DNA from: Dugong dugon | Lineage: Eukaryota; Chordata; Mammalia; Sirenia; Dugongidae | Length of the DNA stretch: 64,000 bases | Direction of reading: 5' to 3' | Assembly (NCBI GenBank): GCA_030035585.1 | Contig: CM057482.1 | Location: 41,769,501 to 41,833,500 of the forward strand | In this document: in pieces, positions 22,647-34,203 of the stretch | Layout: each line of letters begins with the position of its first letter | Position numbering within the stretch: the stretch's first letter is position 1 | The notes under the pieces: generated by a model | Database searches by the model: none | The model's input: the letters and a program-made list of their open reading frames with translations, nothing else | Told to the model about the DNA's origin: nothing | Made by a program: the position numbers and the translations under genes

Positions 22647-24080
22647 TGTTGTTGTTGTTAGGTGTCCTCAAGTCAGTACCAACTCATAGTGACCCTATGT
22701 ACAACAGAACAAAACACAGACCAGTCCTGTGCAATCCTCACAATCATTGCTATGTTTGAATCCATTGTTGCGGCCACTGTGTTAATCCATCTCCTCGAGG
22801 GTCTTCCTGTTTTTCACTGACCCTCTACTTACCAAGCATGATGTCCTTCTCCAGGGACAGACCCCTTCTGATAACTTGTCCAAAATATGTGAGACGAACT
22901 CTCGCCATCCTCACTTTCAAGCACAGCACTCTGGCTGTACTTCTTGCAAGACAGAATCGTTCATTCTTCTGGCAGTCCATGGTACTTTCAGTATTTGGCA
23001 CCATAATTCAAATGCACCAACACTTCTTCAATCTTTCTTATTCATTGTCCAGCTTTCACATATATAAGACGATTGAAAATATCATGGCTTGGGTCAGGCA
23101 CACCTTAGTCCTCAAAGTAACGTCTTTGCTTTTCAATACTTTAAAGAGGTCTTTTGCAGCAGATTTGCCCACTGCAATACCTCATTTGAGTTTCTTGACT
23201 GCTGCTTCCATGGATGTTGATTGCGGATCAAAGTAAAATGAAATCCTTGACAATGTCAATCTTTTCTCCATCTATCATGGTGTTGCTTTTTTGTCTCATT
23301 GTGAGGGTTTTTATTTTTCTTTATGTTGAGGTGTAGTCCATAACAAAAGCTGTAGTCTTTGACCTTCATCAGTAAGTGTTTCAAGTCCTCTTCACTTTCA
23401 GCAAGCAAGGTTGTGTCGTCTGCATATTGCAGGTTGTAAATATGTCTTCCTCCAATCCTGATGTCTCATTCTTCTTCATATAGTCCAGCTTTTGAGATTA
23501 TTTGTTTAGCATACAGATTGAATAAGTATGGTGAAAAGATACAACCCTGATACACACTTTTCCTAGTTTGAAATCATGCAGGATCCCCCTGTTTTGTTTA
23601 AACGACTTTCTCTTGGTCTATGTACAGGTTTCATTCCTCATGAGCACAATTAAGTGTTCTAGAATTCCTATTCTTTGCAATGTTATCCATAATTTGTTAT
23701 AATCAACACAGTGGAATGCCTTTGCACAGTCAGTAAAACACAGGTAAACATCTTCTTAATAGTCTCTGCTTTCAACCAAGATCCATCTCACATCGGCAAT
23801 GATAGTCCTTGTTCCACATCTTCTTCTGAATCCAGCCTGAATTTCTGGTAGTCCCCTGTCAATGTACTGCTGCAACTATTTTTGAGTTATCTTCAGCAAA
23901 ATTTTATTTTTGTGTGATATTAATGATATTGTTCGATAATTTCCACATTATGTTGGATCACCTTTCTTTCAAATGGGCACAAATATGGATCTCTTCCAGT
24001 TGGTTGGCCAGGTAGCTGTATTCCAAATTTCTTGACATAGATGAGTGAGTACCTCCAGCGCTGCATCAGTTTGTTAATAC
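22647..24080 (-). pseudogene. RTE-clade LINE: 3' part of the reverse-transcriptase ORF, decayed
   Basis: This is the longest RTE copy in the window. On the minus strand the frame contains a YADD catalytic motif of reverse transcriptase (TAT GCA GAC GAC at 23426-23415), followed by TTLLAESE. Upstream lies QGCIFSPYLFNLY (around 23,560-23,520), and farther upstream WRYSLIYVKKFG and LPGQPTGRDPYLCPFERK, in a conserved N-terminal RT region. Stops and indels break the frame, so it is dead. The 3' end at 22,647 is GTTGTTGTTAGG on the plus strand, an AAC-type tail. The last 60 bp resemble the tails of the SINEs in this window, which fits the known partnership in which SINEs borrow RTE machinery. The element is 5' truncated near 24,080. 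Confidence 0.85.
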
Positions 24081-24204
24081 GCTTCCAATGTTCAGCAGAT
24101 TTTTTAACACACTGTCTCATTTGTTTTCCATTATGACCTATAATGCAAGTCACTGTTAGTACATAGGGAGTAGGAGAGAAAGAGAAGGAAAAAATTCAGA
24201 TATA

Positions 24205-24305
24205 AGTCTGTTTTGCCCATTTTACAGAAAATAAAACTGAGGGAGGTGAAATGGTTGTCCAATTCAATTAAGAGAGCAGAGCAAGACTAGGAATAGGAAT
24301 AGAGC
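24205..24305 (-). repeat. MIR-like relic
   Basis: TTTGCCCATTTTACAGAAAA, AAACTGAGGGAGGTGAAATG and the following segments fit the reverse MIR core. Confidence 0.6.
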
Positions 24306-25876
24306 TTCTCACACTCAATCCATGAGTTTTCTCAATTGCCTTGTTGCATCTCAGGTTAAAAAAGGAACTTCAGAAGAAACATTGAGGGACCTTCTAAACC
24401 ACAGAGTTTGCCAGATAACCCATGGAGGAAAGTTATTTGTGTGTTTTAAGTCAGGGTAAGAGGAGTGAGTGTGGTGGGGTAAGTAAGTGGGAGGAATGTG
24501 TCCAACTACTTTCTGCTTATAAGGAGAGCTTCTCAGAATGTTCTGATCTATATATCCATTCCTTAGCACTGAAAACCTTTGGGACCTTGTGCCATCTGGA
24601 GAAGAAAAGGCTAGAAGATGCACACACAGACACAAAAATTGTGTGGCTATTTTTCCAGGAGTCCGTGCCTCATCTCATGAAAATCCCTGAACCTGAGCCC
24701 TTACCTTTTCTTTTCCCTACCTTTAGTTTCTATTTGATCATATTCAGTCATTTTTCTGATTAAAAAAAACTCAGAACTTCGACTCTGATAGCTGCCAAAT
24801 GATGCTTTACATTGGAGAGCCCAGAGGATGGTGGAATTGAAGGACTGATGACTTTGGGAATAGGAAGGGAGCAGTTGATTAGGCAGAAGCAGGGGAACAT
24901 AATTACGTTCTCATTGCTGCTTCCCCAGAAACCAGACCTGGAATGTGAAAATGGAATTGAAATTCTGAGATACCTTGTATATTTTTGGAAACAGTCAAGG
25001 CTCTATTTAAGCATAAATGAACATGAGTATATCTCGGAAATAATAAATTCAGGAATTCCAAAACTAAAAACAAATCATCTACTTAAATCTATCTTCAGAC
25101 CATGATGCATTTACCAATAAATCAAAATTATTGCCAATAACCATTCAAAAGTAAACCATGGTAAGTTCAAAAACTGATACTGTGAGTTCGTGAGGAAATG
25201 TATCAACATTCAGTCTCAAATATTTTTCCATCAAAAGAGATATCCTTAAGCTTTAGCCTCAACCTATGCTCTCTAGAAAAAAATTGTAGCTGGTTTGTAT
25301 AGAATGGAGTTGTTGAAATAATTTGAATCAATTATTTCTAAAATATATGGTCATGATTAGAAGGAGGTCCAAAGTTGGACACATGAGTGGATGGACAGAT
25401 GGAGAAGAAAACTTAGCTTAAATAGAACTTTCCTCTGGCATTCAAGTCTGAAATCTATCTTTTTTTCTACCTGGACAAAGGGAACTTGTAGTTATTCGAA
25501 CTACCACACTTTTTTCTCACTGCACATACAATACTCTTGGACAGCTGTTTGGAGCCTGGGTGCTCTAAGGCTCTTAGAGTCTGCTTTCAGAGAGTCTTGA
25601 CTGGAGACAGATGCTTATAGCTGGGGATGGTTCAGACATTTTCTTCTAATGAGCTTCTTTAGAGTGTGACACAGACAGACCCAAAATTACACTACACAGT
25701 CTGCAGATTTAGGATGACATTCGGGCAGGGTGATCGTCTCCTGCCAATTTAACTTGACCATAACCTGTCAAGTTCAAGTTAGTTCTGTGTTCTATCTTTA
25801 AATTCTTCCTTCCCTAACACTGAAGGGAATAATATGAAAGGTTTATCTATGCTGATGCCCAGTCAAATAAAAACTA
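24306..25876. other. Unique sequence, no supported gene
   Basis: Frames at 24,422-24,763 and 24,812-25,105 (plus) are open for 113 and 97 codons but show no domain, and no splice or repeat context supports them. Confidence 0.4.
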
Positions 25877-25962
25877 GTGATAGATAGACAGATGATAGAG
25901 AGAGATGGATGGATAGACAGATAGATGGATGGAAAGAGATGAGAGATAGGTGATAGATAGCT
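25877..25962. repeat. Degenerate (GATA)/(GGAT)/(GACA) microsatellite
   Basis: Tetranucleotide mixture with GATAGATAGACAG and GATGGATGGATAG units, directly joined to the RTE 3' end that follows. Confidence 0.9.
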
Positions 25963-26080
25963 GCCGTCAAGGTGACTCCAACTCATGGTGCCTTTATGGA
26001 CACCAGAATGAAACATTGCTCATCCTGCATCATCCTCACAATCACCAGCATGTTCTAATCCATCATTTTGGCTATCAGTA
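25963..26080 (-). mobile_element. RTE-clade LINE or SINE 3' terminal fragment
   Basis: GCTGCCGTCAAGGTGACTCC, CATCCTGCATCATCCTCACA and CATGTTCTAATCCATCATTT match the 3' end of the element at 22,651-22,765. Confidence 0.7.
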
Positions 26081-27241
26081 ATAACAATCAAATGCGACAC
26101 ACCACATAGCCAGTGTGTTCCTGCCTTCTGCATATAGAATTCTTGCATTCTACTTAGGTGCTGGTTTTATAGTCTTACTGTCAAAATATTCTTAAGGAAA
26201 CATTTTATCTTCTGGCCTTTGGATAATCAGACATATATCAACCAAGATGGTTTTCAAAAATCTTTTAAATCATATAGTTGTACATGTTTTCACTTTTGCT
26301 TCTTATGTCCTTTTTTTTTTTCCCCCTAGGACCTTTTCCTGGGATCTCAGAAAAAATAAAAGAAACCACTGTGTACGAGTTGGAATGCATGAAAAGCATA
26401 ACTCCTCCACACTGAGGTCAAGGACCAGCTCCCATGACTCTGTAATTGTCCCTCATCCACCAGCTTCCCTCAACCTACATGTCCACTCTAGACCCTGCAA
26501 TGAGATCCCAGGCCAACTCTACCTGTGCTCTCTGGCAAAAGGAAAGACAGTTATATCTCCTGGGGCCATGATGTGCTCCCTGAGAGGAAATGTTGTCTTT
26601 TGAGAAACAGCAAAATTGTGTGACTACATTAAAGTCAACAGTATTTATCTTCACCTCTTGTTCTATGGGATGACAAAGGGACACCACTGTTAGGCCCAAC
26701 CCCCATGCACAGCTGCAATAGAAAGAAGGCAGGGACTGGAACTTTCAAGTGTCAGACCTTTTGTGGCTGACTACTAGTTTATGAGGCTGATGTCAAGCAT
26801 TGCAGTCAATGAAGTCTTTGTCCTAGGTGTACAGGGCAGGACAGTGGAAAAACTGCCCTCTCTTATATCCCAGGCCCATCCATCTTCCCCTCACCCTGTT
26901 TCTCAACTTTTCTGTCTCTTGAGCTGACGGAGAGAGGATCCCTCCTGGGTTAATGTACTGGAAAATTGCTCTGCATGTTTATGAGGGAGACCCTTCCAAA
27001 TGAAAGAAAAAAGGAAAGGAAAAAAAAACTGGGAAGAAGAGTCGTTTTTCCCACTGAACTCATTGGCCTTATGCTTGTGGGTCTGACCCTGATTAAGAAA
27101 GTCTCAATGCCCTACTAGGAGGTTTATTGTGAAGTCTGGCAGAATGCACTTCCGATTGAATTTTTTTATTATTATTATTTATAATCACAAAGTGATTTTG
27201 AACAGCTCCCATCACCCACCCCACTGCTGACTACCCTGACC

Positions 27242-27244
<3 letters not shown>
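26081..27244. other. Unique sequence, no supported gene
   Basis: The 118-codon frame at 26,247-26,603 begins in an AT-rich stretch and has no recognised domain. Confidence 0.4.

Positions 27245-27272
<28 letters not shown>
27245..27272. repeat. (AC)n microsatellite
   Basis: Uninterrupted AC dinucleotides, about 14 units. Confidence 0.95.
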
Positions 27273-29187
27273 CCAAGCCCTAATCTTTGAAGAGGACCTG
27301 TCTACTCACATCCAGTTTGCCTCAGAACCATCTATTCTGCCCAGGAGCTGGTTTCCCCAAGACAATTTCCTATAAATAACAAATATTCTGTTTTCCTAGA
27401 GTTACATGGAAGGTTCAACTGTGTGAACTTTGTTGTGAACATGGAATCCAGAGAAGGCTACTTTACATAGCATCTCAAACTTGCTTATTTTAGTTATTGT
27501 CTAATTAAAAATAATACCCTGCATTCCTAACCTCCTCCCATCACTGTTTATATACATACATATCTATTTTTTCCTCTGCAGGAGGTTTTGCACCAAAGCA
27601 AAATGCAATGTGCGTTCTGAGAATAATGGCAGTGATCAAGCCATCGGCTATGTATGATTATGAAATAAAGGCCTGCAGTGGTGACAAGTCCTTCCAGAAA
27701 AATCCCTACAAAATCATGGCAAATGGGAACATAAGAGGCTGGTTAATTGTAGTTGATGCAAACGATGCTCTTTAGAAGACAGCAGACACACAGCAAGAGT
27801 TCTTTAGAAGTTGAAGGAAAAATTATTTAGTACCATAGTATATTTTTTGTTCCCACAAACCATTTTCCAGAAATTGCTTCATGCTTTCATTGGTTATTAT
27901 TAATTTGGCCAGAGCAATCTAGATGGGGGGATATGCACACATAAATGCTTTAACTCTTTGGTGATAGAAGAAAACAACTAGGATTTTTTTTAAACAACTT
28001 TGTCAAAAAAAGGCAAAAAAGTTATTCAAACAAAAAAGGCCAATGAAAGACTGGAATCAATGGTCGGTTCTGAACCTCTGTTAAATTATGAGCTCTGCCC
28101 TCATTTTGAGTTTAGGACACCACTTTCTGAGGTGAAAACCACATGAAGTTATAATTTCCTGACAAATTAGTTACTAAACTGTCTCTTCTGGGAGGAGACT
28201 TATTGCAGAATGTGACAGCACAATTACTACTGATTTTTTTTTTATCCTATTTATTATCTCCAAAGGTCAAGAAGTTTCTGTGAAACATTTTGATTCGAAC
28301 ATGTGAAGAATTTCCTGTTTTTCTTATTTTTTTTACTTTCTTTTTTCTTTTTTTTCTCTTAATCTTTCCCATTCCATAGTCTTCACCAGGATTTTCCCCA
28401 GTCAAAACCTAACTTTCTTCTCTGAGGTTTCAAATGCTGTTTCACTGACAACCATGTAGCTCATTTAAATATTTAGCAAGATTATAAAAAGAAATGGGGT
28501 GAAGCTGACTAATCATGCCCAGGAGAGGGGGGTTCATGGAGTCAAACACAATGTTAATAGGAACCTCTAATCTCTTAGCCTGTCCCCTTTTGTGGAAGAA
28601 GGTCAGAAACTTTTGGTCCCCATGCCTGGTCCCTAAAGACCCTTAACAAGCAGATGTTACTGTAACATGCTCAAGGGATCAAGCATAAATATGACCCCTG
28701 ACCCCAGCTGTCAGCTGATCCACTGAGTCTCTTAGAAATATACTCTGAACTTTTCTAAATTCCCCCTCTTTCCCACCATCCCCCTCCATTCTGGGCGCCT
28801 CTGCCCTGGGCTTCTATGCCTGTGGCTCCCGCCCAGAGCCTGCACAGTTGCTCTGGGTGTGACCTTTCTCTTCACGGGGGTCAAAGGCCTGAGACCTAAG
28901 GCCGGCCTTTTTTCTTGCTAAAGGCCAGCTGATGAATCATTCCCAACTTGAAGGGAACAGAGGAAAGGGAGGGCTCTGAAGGCCTTTTGAGAGACAAACA
29001 ACTGTGGCCTATACATCAGCATTTACACTATTCTGACACTTTCAAAACTCACTTTCCTCTCCGGGAACCACAAAGAGAAGGGACTAGAGGCGGGCCAGGA
29101 AGGTCTCACTGAGCAAGATGGACTCAAATAAGAATGAGAACATGATATTGGCCTTCAGGGGGGTGTAATGGGAGACTTCATCAGAAA
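27273..29187. other. Unique sequence; 28,560-29,100 is GC-richer and free of recognised repeats
   Basis: No gene. The stretch 28,560-29,100 lacks the repeats that fill the surroundings and contains short strings resembling transcription-factor sites (TGACCTTT, TGATGAATCA, CAGCTG). Such strings occur by chance, so a regulatory role is only a possibility. Confidence 0.35.
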
Positions 29188-29240
29188 AGAAGGAAGGAAG
29201 GAGGAAAGAGGGAAGGAAGGAAGAGAGAGAAAAAAAATGT
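29188..29240. repeat. GGAA/GAGA purine-rich tract
   Basis: Short GGAAGGAAGGAGGAAAGAGG-type tract, strand-asymmetric. Confidence 0.85.
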
Positions 29241-29585
29241 GGGTAGCATTCAGCATACATAAATTCTCCCCCAGATTTCAGTGAGATCTGAGTCACTTTT
29301 CACAAGAGAGAGAAAAAAAAAGATATGTTTGTGCTTCTCCCCACTATAATGAAGGTTTGGTCAAGAGGACTTTGATGAACTACACAGAATTCTCTTGTTT
29401 ATATTTAGAAAAATATAAATAATGGTAATTTTTACAAAAGAAACTGTATATATGTCTTCCATGGGATGGGAAGCGAAGATAGCTAAAAGGCATTTTATTT
29501 TTCATTGCCCTATTCTTTTATAATGTTCTGGTTTCACTTTTACTCAGCAGATTTGCCACTGAGGTGATTCAAGAAGACTTCATTA

Positions 29586-29800
29586 ACGGTAGAGTCCCTG
29601 AGTGGTGCAAATACTTAAGGGCTCAGCTGTTAACAGAAAGGTTGGTGGTTCGACTCTACCCAGAGGCATCTTGGAAGAAAGGTCGGGTGATCGACTTCCA
29701 AAAAATCAGCCTTTGAGAACTCTATAGAACATAGTTCTACTCTGACACACATGGGGTTGCCGTGAGTGACAGTTGACCTGATAGCAACTGGTTTTCCAGT
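29586..29800 (+). mobile_element. AfroSINE-type SINE, long-body variant, diverged
   Basis: Head GAGTCCCTGAGTGGTGCAAA, B-box-like GGTGGTTCGACTC, body GGTGATCGACTTCCAAAAAA, tail TGCCGTGAGTGACAGTTGAC. Confidence 0.82.
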
Positions 29801-30039
29801 AGCCTTATAGTAACACTAGGGTTTGGATCTGCCACTGGGAGCATGGAATGATAGAGGCAGAGCTGATCTAGCTGATCCCTCAGGCCCCAAGGAGCCCCAA
29901 GACATCATGAGCAGGAAGCATCAGTGATTGGATTACTCTGATTTTGCAGCTTGCAGTCCACCAATTTACAGGTCTCCCAACAATTAACTTTAATGTTTCT
30001 CTTTCACCATTTCAAGAAAACCAAGGAAAAAGCTATACC

Positions 30040-30718
30040 ATCTGTCTTAGGCTGGGTTCTCTAGAGAAGCAAAACCAGTAAAGGTATAAAATATATATAG
30101 AGAGATTTATATCAAGGAAACAGCTCACGTGATTCTAGAGGCTAGAATGTCCTAAGTCCGTGGATCAGGGTAGAAGTCTCTCCGCATTCACACAGCCACA
30201 GAAGCTGGCAAACTCAAGGTTGGAAGGTTGGAGAGCAGGGCTTCTGCTCACAGGCTGTGAAGGTCAACAAATTCCAAGATCAGCAGATAAGACTGCAAGT
30301 TTTCTCCTGATTCACATACCTGCAGGGGCAGGCGAACCCAAGATCAGTAGGTCGGGGAACAGGACTCTTGCTCCCAGGCTGTGAAGATCAACAGGTAAGC
30401 TGCTAGCTCAAGTCCCAAGAACTGGAGGTGAAGACAAGAGGCAGCTTCTGGGTCTGGAACAAGCCAAAAACCTTGGCAAGGTGAGCAGGAAGGAACCAGC
30501 CAGCAGACGGCAGAGAGATGAAGGCTGAGGGGGCCAGTGAGTCACCACAGGCCCTGCCCCTGCTGGTATCACTCAGCAGATTCCGTCATGGGGGTGATAA
30601 CATATCAAATTTCAACAGGGAAGTGATCACAACATTATATAACTGCCAAAACACTGAGAATCGTGATCCAGCCAAGTTGACATACAATCTTAATCATCAC
30701 ACCATCCAAAATAAAGTG
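30040..30718. repeat. Interspersed repeat with an internal 124-bp direct duplication, family uncertain
   Basis: It begins TTAGGCTGGGTTCTCTAGAG and ends GCCAAGTTGACATACAATCT, a pair of ends that I have seen in a common mammalian repeat but cannot name with certainty. Inside, CAGGCTGTGAAGGTCAACAA (30,251) recurs as CAGGCTGTGAAGATCAACAG (30,375), with flanking blocks duplicated too. Confidence 0.6.
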
Positions 30719-30719
30719 G

Positions 30720-31004
30720 GCTAAAAATGGGTGAAATATCTGGATACCTCATTAAAGAAAATTTATAGACGGCAAATAAGCATACAAAAAGATACTCAAC
30801 ATCATTTGTCATTAGTGATTTGCACATTAAATAACAATAAGTGTTATGGAATGAATTGTGTCCCTCAAAAATATGTGTTGTAAAATAACCCAATTAATAA
30901 ATGGGCAAAGGATATGAAGAGACACTTCTCCAAAGACATTCAAGTGAGATACCAATACATATGTATTAGAATGACTAAAATCCAAATATATCAAGAAGCT
31001 ATCA
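30720..31004 (+). repeat. L1 fragments flanking a short LTR-like start
   Basis: L1-type strings (AAAAATGGGTGAAATATCTG, AAAAAGATACTCAACATCAT; later TAAATGGGCAAAGGATATGA) surround TGTTATGGAATGAATTGTGT at about 30,842, which resembles the 5' start of MLT1/MST/THE1-type LTRs. The pieces are short and diverged. Confidence 0.5.
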
Positions 31005-32635
31005 GAGGGCGGAGCCAACATGGCACTATAGACAGAAACACCACGCGTCCCTCCATAGCAAAGACCTGAAAAACTAAGTAAAACAGAGACAAATGTCAAT
31101 CCTGGAACCTTAAGCATCAAATGCAGAGATAAAGAACTCAACCAAACACTGAATGGAATAAGAAACTGACAGAGAACAGAGAGCAAGGAGTGTTACAGGT
31201 AGAGGTCCCCTATCAGCTAACTCAGCATGGATCCACCATCTTGGACTCTTGTCAGAGACTGGTAGACAGAGAGTATTGGAAAGCAGATTCACGGAGCTCC
31301 CAGCAGGAAACAGAGCACCCAGTAACCAACAAGACATGCTTTCCCACCACCTCCCGCCTCCTCCTGCTCGAACTTTGCCACTTTCTGGCTGGCTGATCTG
31401 CGGCTTCCCAGTGGGTCAATTCCTGGATTCCTGGGGGGATGGTTCACTGCTTCCTGGTGGGTCAACCCTGGGCTTCCTGGCAGACCGATTCCCAGCCTCC
31501 TGGAGGAAAGCCAATCTGGGGCTTCCCAGCAGGACCATATGCTGCTTCCCAGTGTGCCACGACCGCAGCATGGGAGGCATTGGTTTTGTGCTGCACGGAT
31601 TCCCCCCACCCACACTGGCCGGCTTCTTCACTGCCATTTCTTTGTTGCTCGTGTTGCTTTTTTCAGCCTCTTTTGGTTTCTTCTCTGCCTCTCACCTCCT
31701 CCCCCTCCTTTCTCTACAAAACTGACTCCATGTACCATCTTTCCTTCTTCTTGACAAGCTGTGAAGCGCAGCTCAGCTGGTGGGGGTACTGCTTCCCTGG
31801 TCCACGCAGCCACACTGGTGGGATCACTGGTTTGTTTGTTTGTTTGTTTTTCTTTTTCTTTTTGTTTGTTAACTTTTTCTTCATTTCTTGGTTTCTCCTC
31901 TCCTTATATTTACCTTCTTTTCCTCTCTCCTGAATACCTGGCACTGTGTATCATCTCCACCTCTTCTAGCTGGGCTGTACTCCATGGCTTGGGAGCCTAT
32001 TCCCCAGTCTGTGCAACCTTGCCAGTGGGATGCCTGGGGGCATTTTTTCTTTTAATATTTATTTATTTATTTTTATTTTTCCTTTTCGTTTTCCTTCATT
32101 TTTCAGTTCCTTGTCTCTCTACTCCAACAGCAAGCTCCCTCAGCACTTGTTTTCTCCTGTTTCTCTCTCCTCTATCTGTTCTTTTCTATACTTAACCTCC
32201 CTCCACACAACACAACCTTCCCCATCGGCCACTCTCCTGCCTACCTACACCATGTGCTGAACATTGCACTCCCGAGCAGCACAGGCATAACTACTGGAAC
32301 CTGCCCTGCACTGACAACCAGCTCACCTTGATGGCCAAAGTACGTTCCACAAACAACCTAACCCTGCCCTTCCCTTCAGCTGGACCAGCCCTGCTACACC
32401 ATAGCTGAGCGACTGACCCTGCCCATTGCACAAGGAGGTGAAAAATATCGTGTCCACAGACAAGCAAACAACAAAGAATGCACAGCCCGGCTTCTCAGAC
32501 ATAACAAAATAAAACGAAAAAGCAGATGAACAAACAAATTTATAATCAATAAGTGAGGAAAATAACTACTGAAAGTCCTGAAGACAGCAGACAATATCAA
32601 AACATATTAAAAAATAGGACAGGATAGTTTCAGTA
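31005..32635 (+). promoter_or_regulatory. 5' UTR of the older L1
   Basis: The untranslated leader, where an L1 promoter normally lies. It is pyrimidine-rich and contains a degenerate, roughly 40-bp repeated block at 31,390-31,560 (variants of GGCTTCCCAGTGGGTCAATT). The module with GCCATTTCTTTGTTGCTCGT (31,634) is present once, whereas the younger copies carry it twice. Promoter activity is inferred from family knowledge. Confidence 0.6.
31110..31337 (-). other. Antisense ORF in the older L1 5' UTR (75 codons)
   Basis: Antisense to the L1 and running towards its 5' end, ending 105 bp from it. It contains SDKSPRWWIHAELADRGPLP, which aligns with SDRSPRWWIHAALAGRGPLH in the antisense frame of the plus-strand younger L1 and with SDRSPRWRIRAALAGRGPLH in the minus-strand copy. 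The last residues differ, probably through a frameshift. The likeness may simply reflect shared DNA; expression is unknown. Confidence 0.45.
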
Positions 32636-33690
32636 GGCATCCAAAATAAAACACCAGATGACTTTCCAGTAGAAGAAAAGGCACTAGAACTATATTATAG
32701 GGAATTCAAATCTCTAATATCCAGAGCTATCCAAGAGTTGAAGCAAAAAGCAGAAAAAAAATGAGAAAAAATAGACAAATTCATTGAAAAGGCAGAAAAA
32801 TTTATGGAAAAGACAGACCAAAAAAAAATGGAAGAATCCAGGAAAATAATACAGGGACAAAATAACAAAATAAATTCACAACTAGAAATCATACAAAAAA
32901 AAAATTAGAGATCCAAAAGATAAACAACAAGATTTCAGAAATGGACAGTGTCATAGAAGGGCTGAGGAATGGGTTTGAAACAATGGAAGACAGGATCACC
33001 GAAATTGAAGACAAACACTTGGATACAATTATGTTTGAGGAAAAATCAGAAAAAATAACAAATAAAAATGAAGAAACCCTGAGAATTATGTGGGATACAA
33101 TCAAAAGCAAAAATCTGCAAGTGATTGGAGTTTCAGAGCAGGGGGAGAAAATAGAAAACAGAGAGGATCATTGACGAATTGCTGACAGAACTCGTACCTA
33201 ATATCATGAAAGATGAAAAGCTGACCATCAAAGAAGCCCAACGAACCCCATATAGGATAGACCCCAAAAGAAAATCACCAAGGTTTATCATAATCATACT
33301 TGCTAAAACCAAAGAAAAAGAAAGAATCCTGAGAGCAGTTCAAGAAAAACAAAAAGTCACATACGGAGGGGAAACAATAAGACTAAGCTCTGATTACTCA
33401 GCAGAAACCGTGCAGGCAAGAAGGTAATGGGATGACATACATAAAACCCTAAAAGAAAAAAATTGCCAACCAAGAATAATATATCCTGCAAAACTCTCAT
33501 TCATATATGATAGTGAAATTAGGACATTTCCAGATAAACAGAAAATAAGAGACTATGTAAAAACCAAACCAAACTTACAAGAATTATTAAAGGGAGTCCT
33601 TTGGTTTGAGAATAAACAACATCAGACCACAGCCTGAATCTAGGACACAAGAGTGCACCAGCCAGACACCAACTTAAGAAATGAACTCTG
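32636..33690 (+). pseudogene. L1 ORF1 of the older element, broken
   Basis: ORF1 encodes the L1 RNA-binding protein. The expected start is not ATG. Segments are readable: a coiled-coil-like Lys/Glu region (about 32,700-32,940), a middle part (MDSVIEGLRNGFE, then TMEDRITEIEDKHLDTI), and a C-terminal domain with AQRTPYRIDPKRKS, SSDYSAETVQARR, then CQPRIIYPAKLSF after a stop. Stops and a private 2-bp deletion near 33,160 shift the frame. At 33,230 this copy keeps the ancestral frame, which matters for the comparison with the younger copies. Confidence 0.85.
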
Positions 33691-33807
33691 AAGGACTATT
33701 TAAAACCAGAAGATTTACAACAGGTAACCAGAGAGGTCAATCTGCAAATTATAACAATGTCATAACAATAAAAGAGGGAATAAATGGCAAAGGTATAGAA
33801 CTTTCTA

Positions 33808-34203
33808 ATAGAGAGGAAGGGGAGGCGATATCAAGTAATAATATACTGGTTCAAACTTAGGAAAGTAAAGGTAAATTTCAAAGTAAACACAAAGAAAGTT
33901 AACAAACCTACTCTCCAAAATAAAGAAGAAAAACATAAAGTCTCAGTAAAAACAAAATCTACAAAAACAAAAGAAATGAAAAACAATCCACATAGAAAAG
34001 GAATTCAGCACAGAACAGTAAGAATAACAAAGAAATCATCAGCACCACAAAAACAAGCACTACAAAATGACAATAAACTCACACCTATCAATAATTACAC
34101 TGAACTTAAATGGTGTAATGCACCCATAAAGAGACAGAGAGTGACAGAATGTATAAAAAAAAAAAGATCCATCAATATGCTATCTACAAGAGACACACCT
34201 TAG
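33808..34203 (+). other. Inter-ORF open frame, older copy
   Basis: A lysine-rich frame between ORF1 and ORF2 is open for 132 codons, with ATA where the younger copies have ATG; the first ATG is at 33,976. It corresponds to the mini-ORFs of the younger L1s and overlaps the beginning of ORF2 in another frame. A-rich composition alone favours Lys codons, so coding is unproven. Confidence 0.4.

Noticed and set aside
22838-23236. 132-codon plus-strand frame
   Set aside because: It is antisense to the RTE reverse-transcriptase region, which explains the open frame.
31249-32260. Sense-strand frames of 144-164 codons in the older L1 5' UTR
   Set aside because: Cys/Leu/Phe/Ser-rich translations of pyrimidine-rich DNA; no counterpart of the same extent in the younger L1s, unlike the antisense frames.
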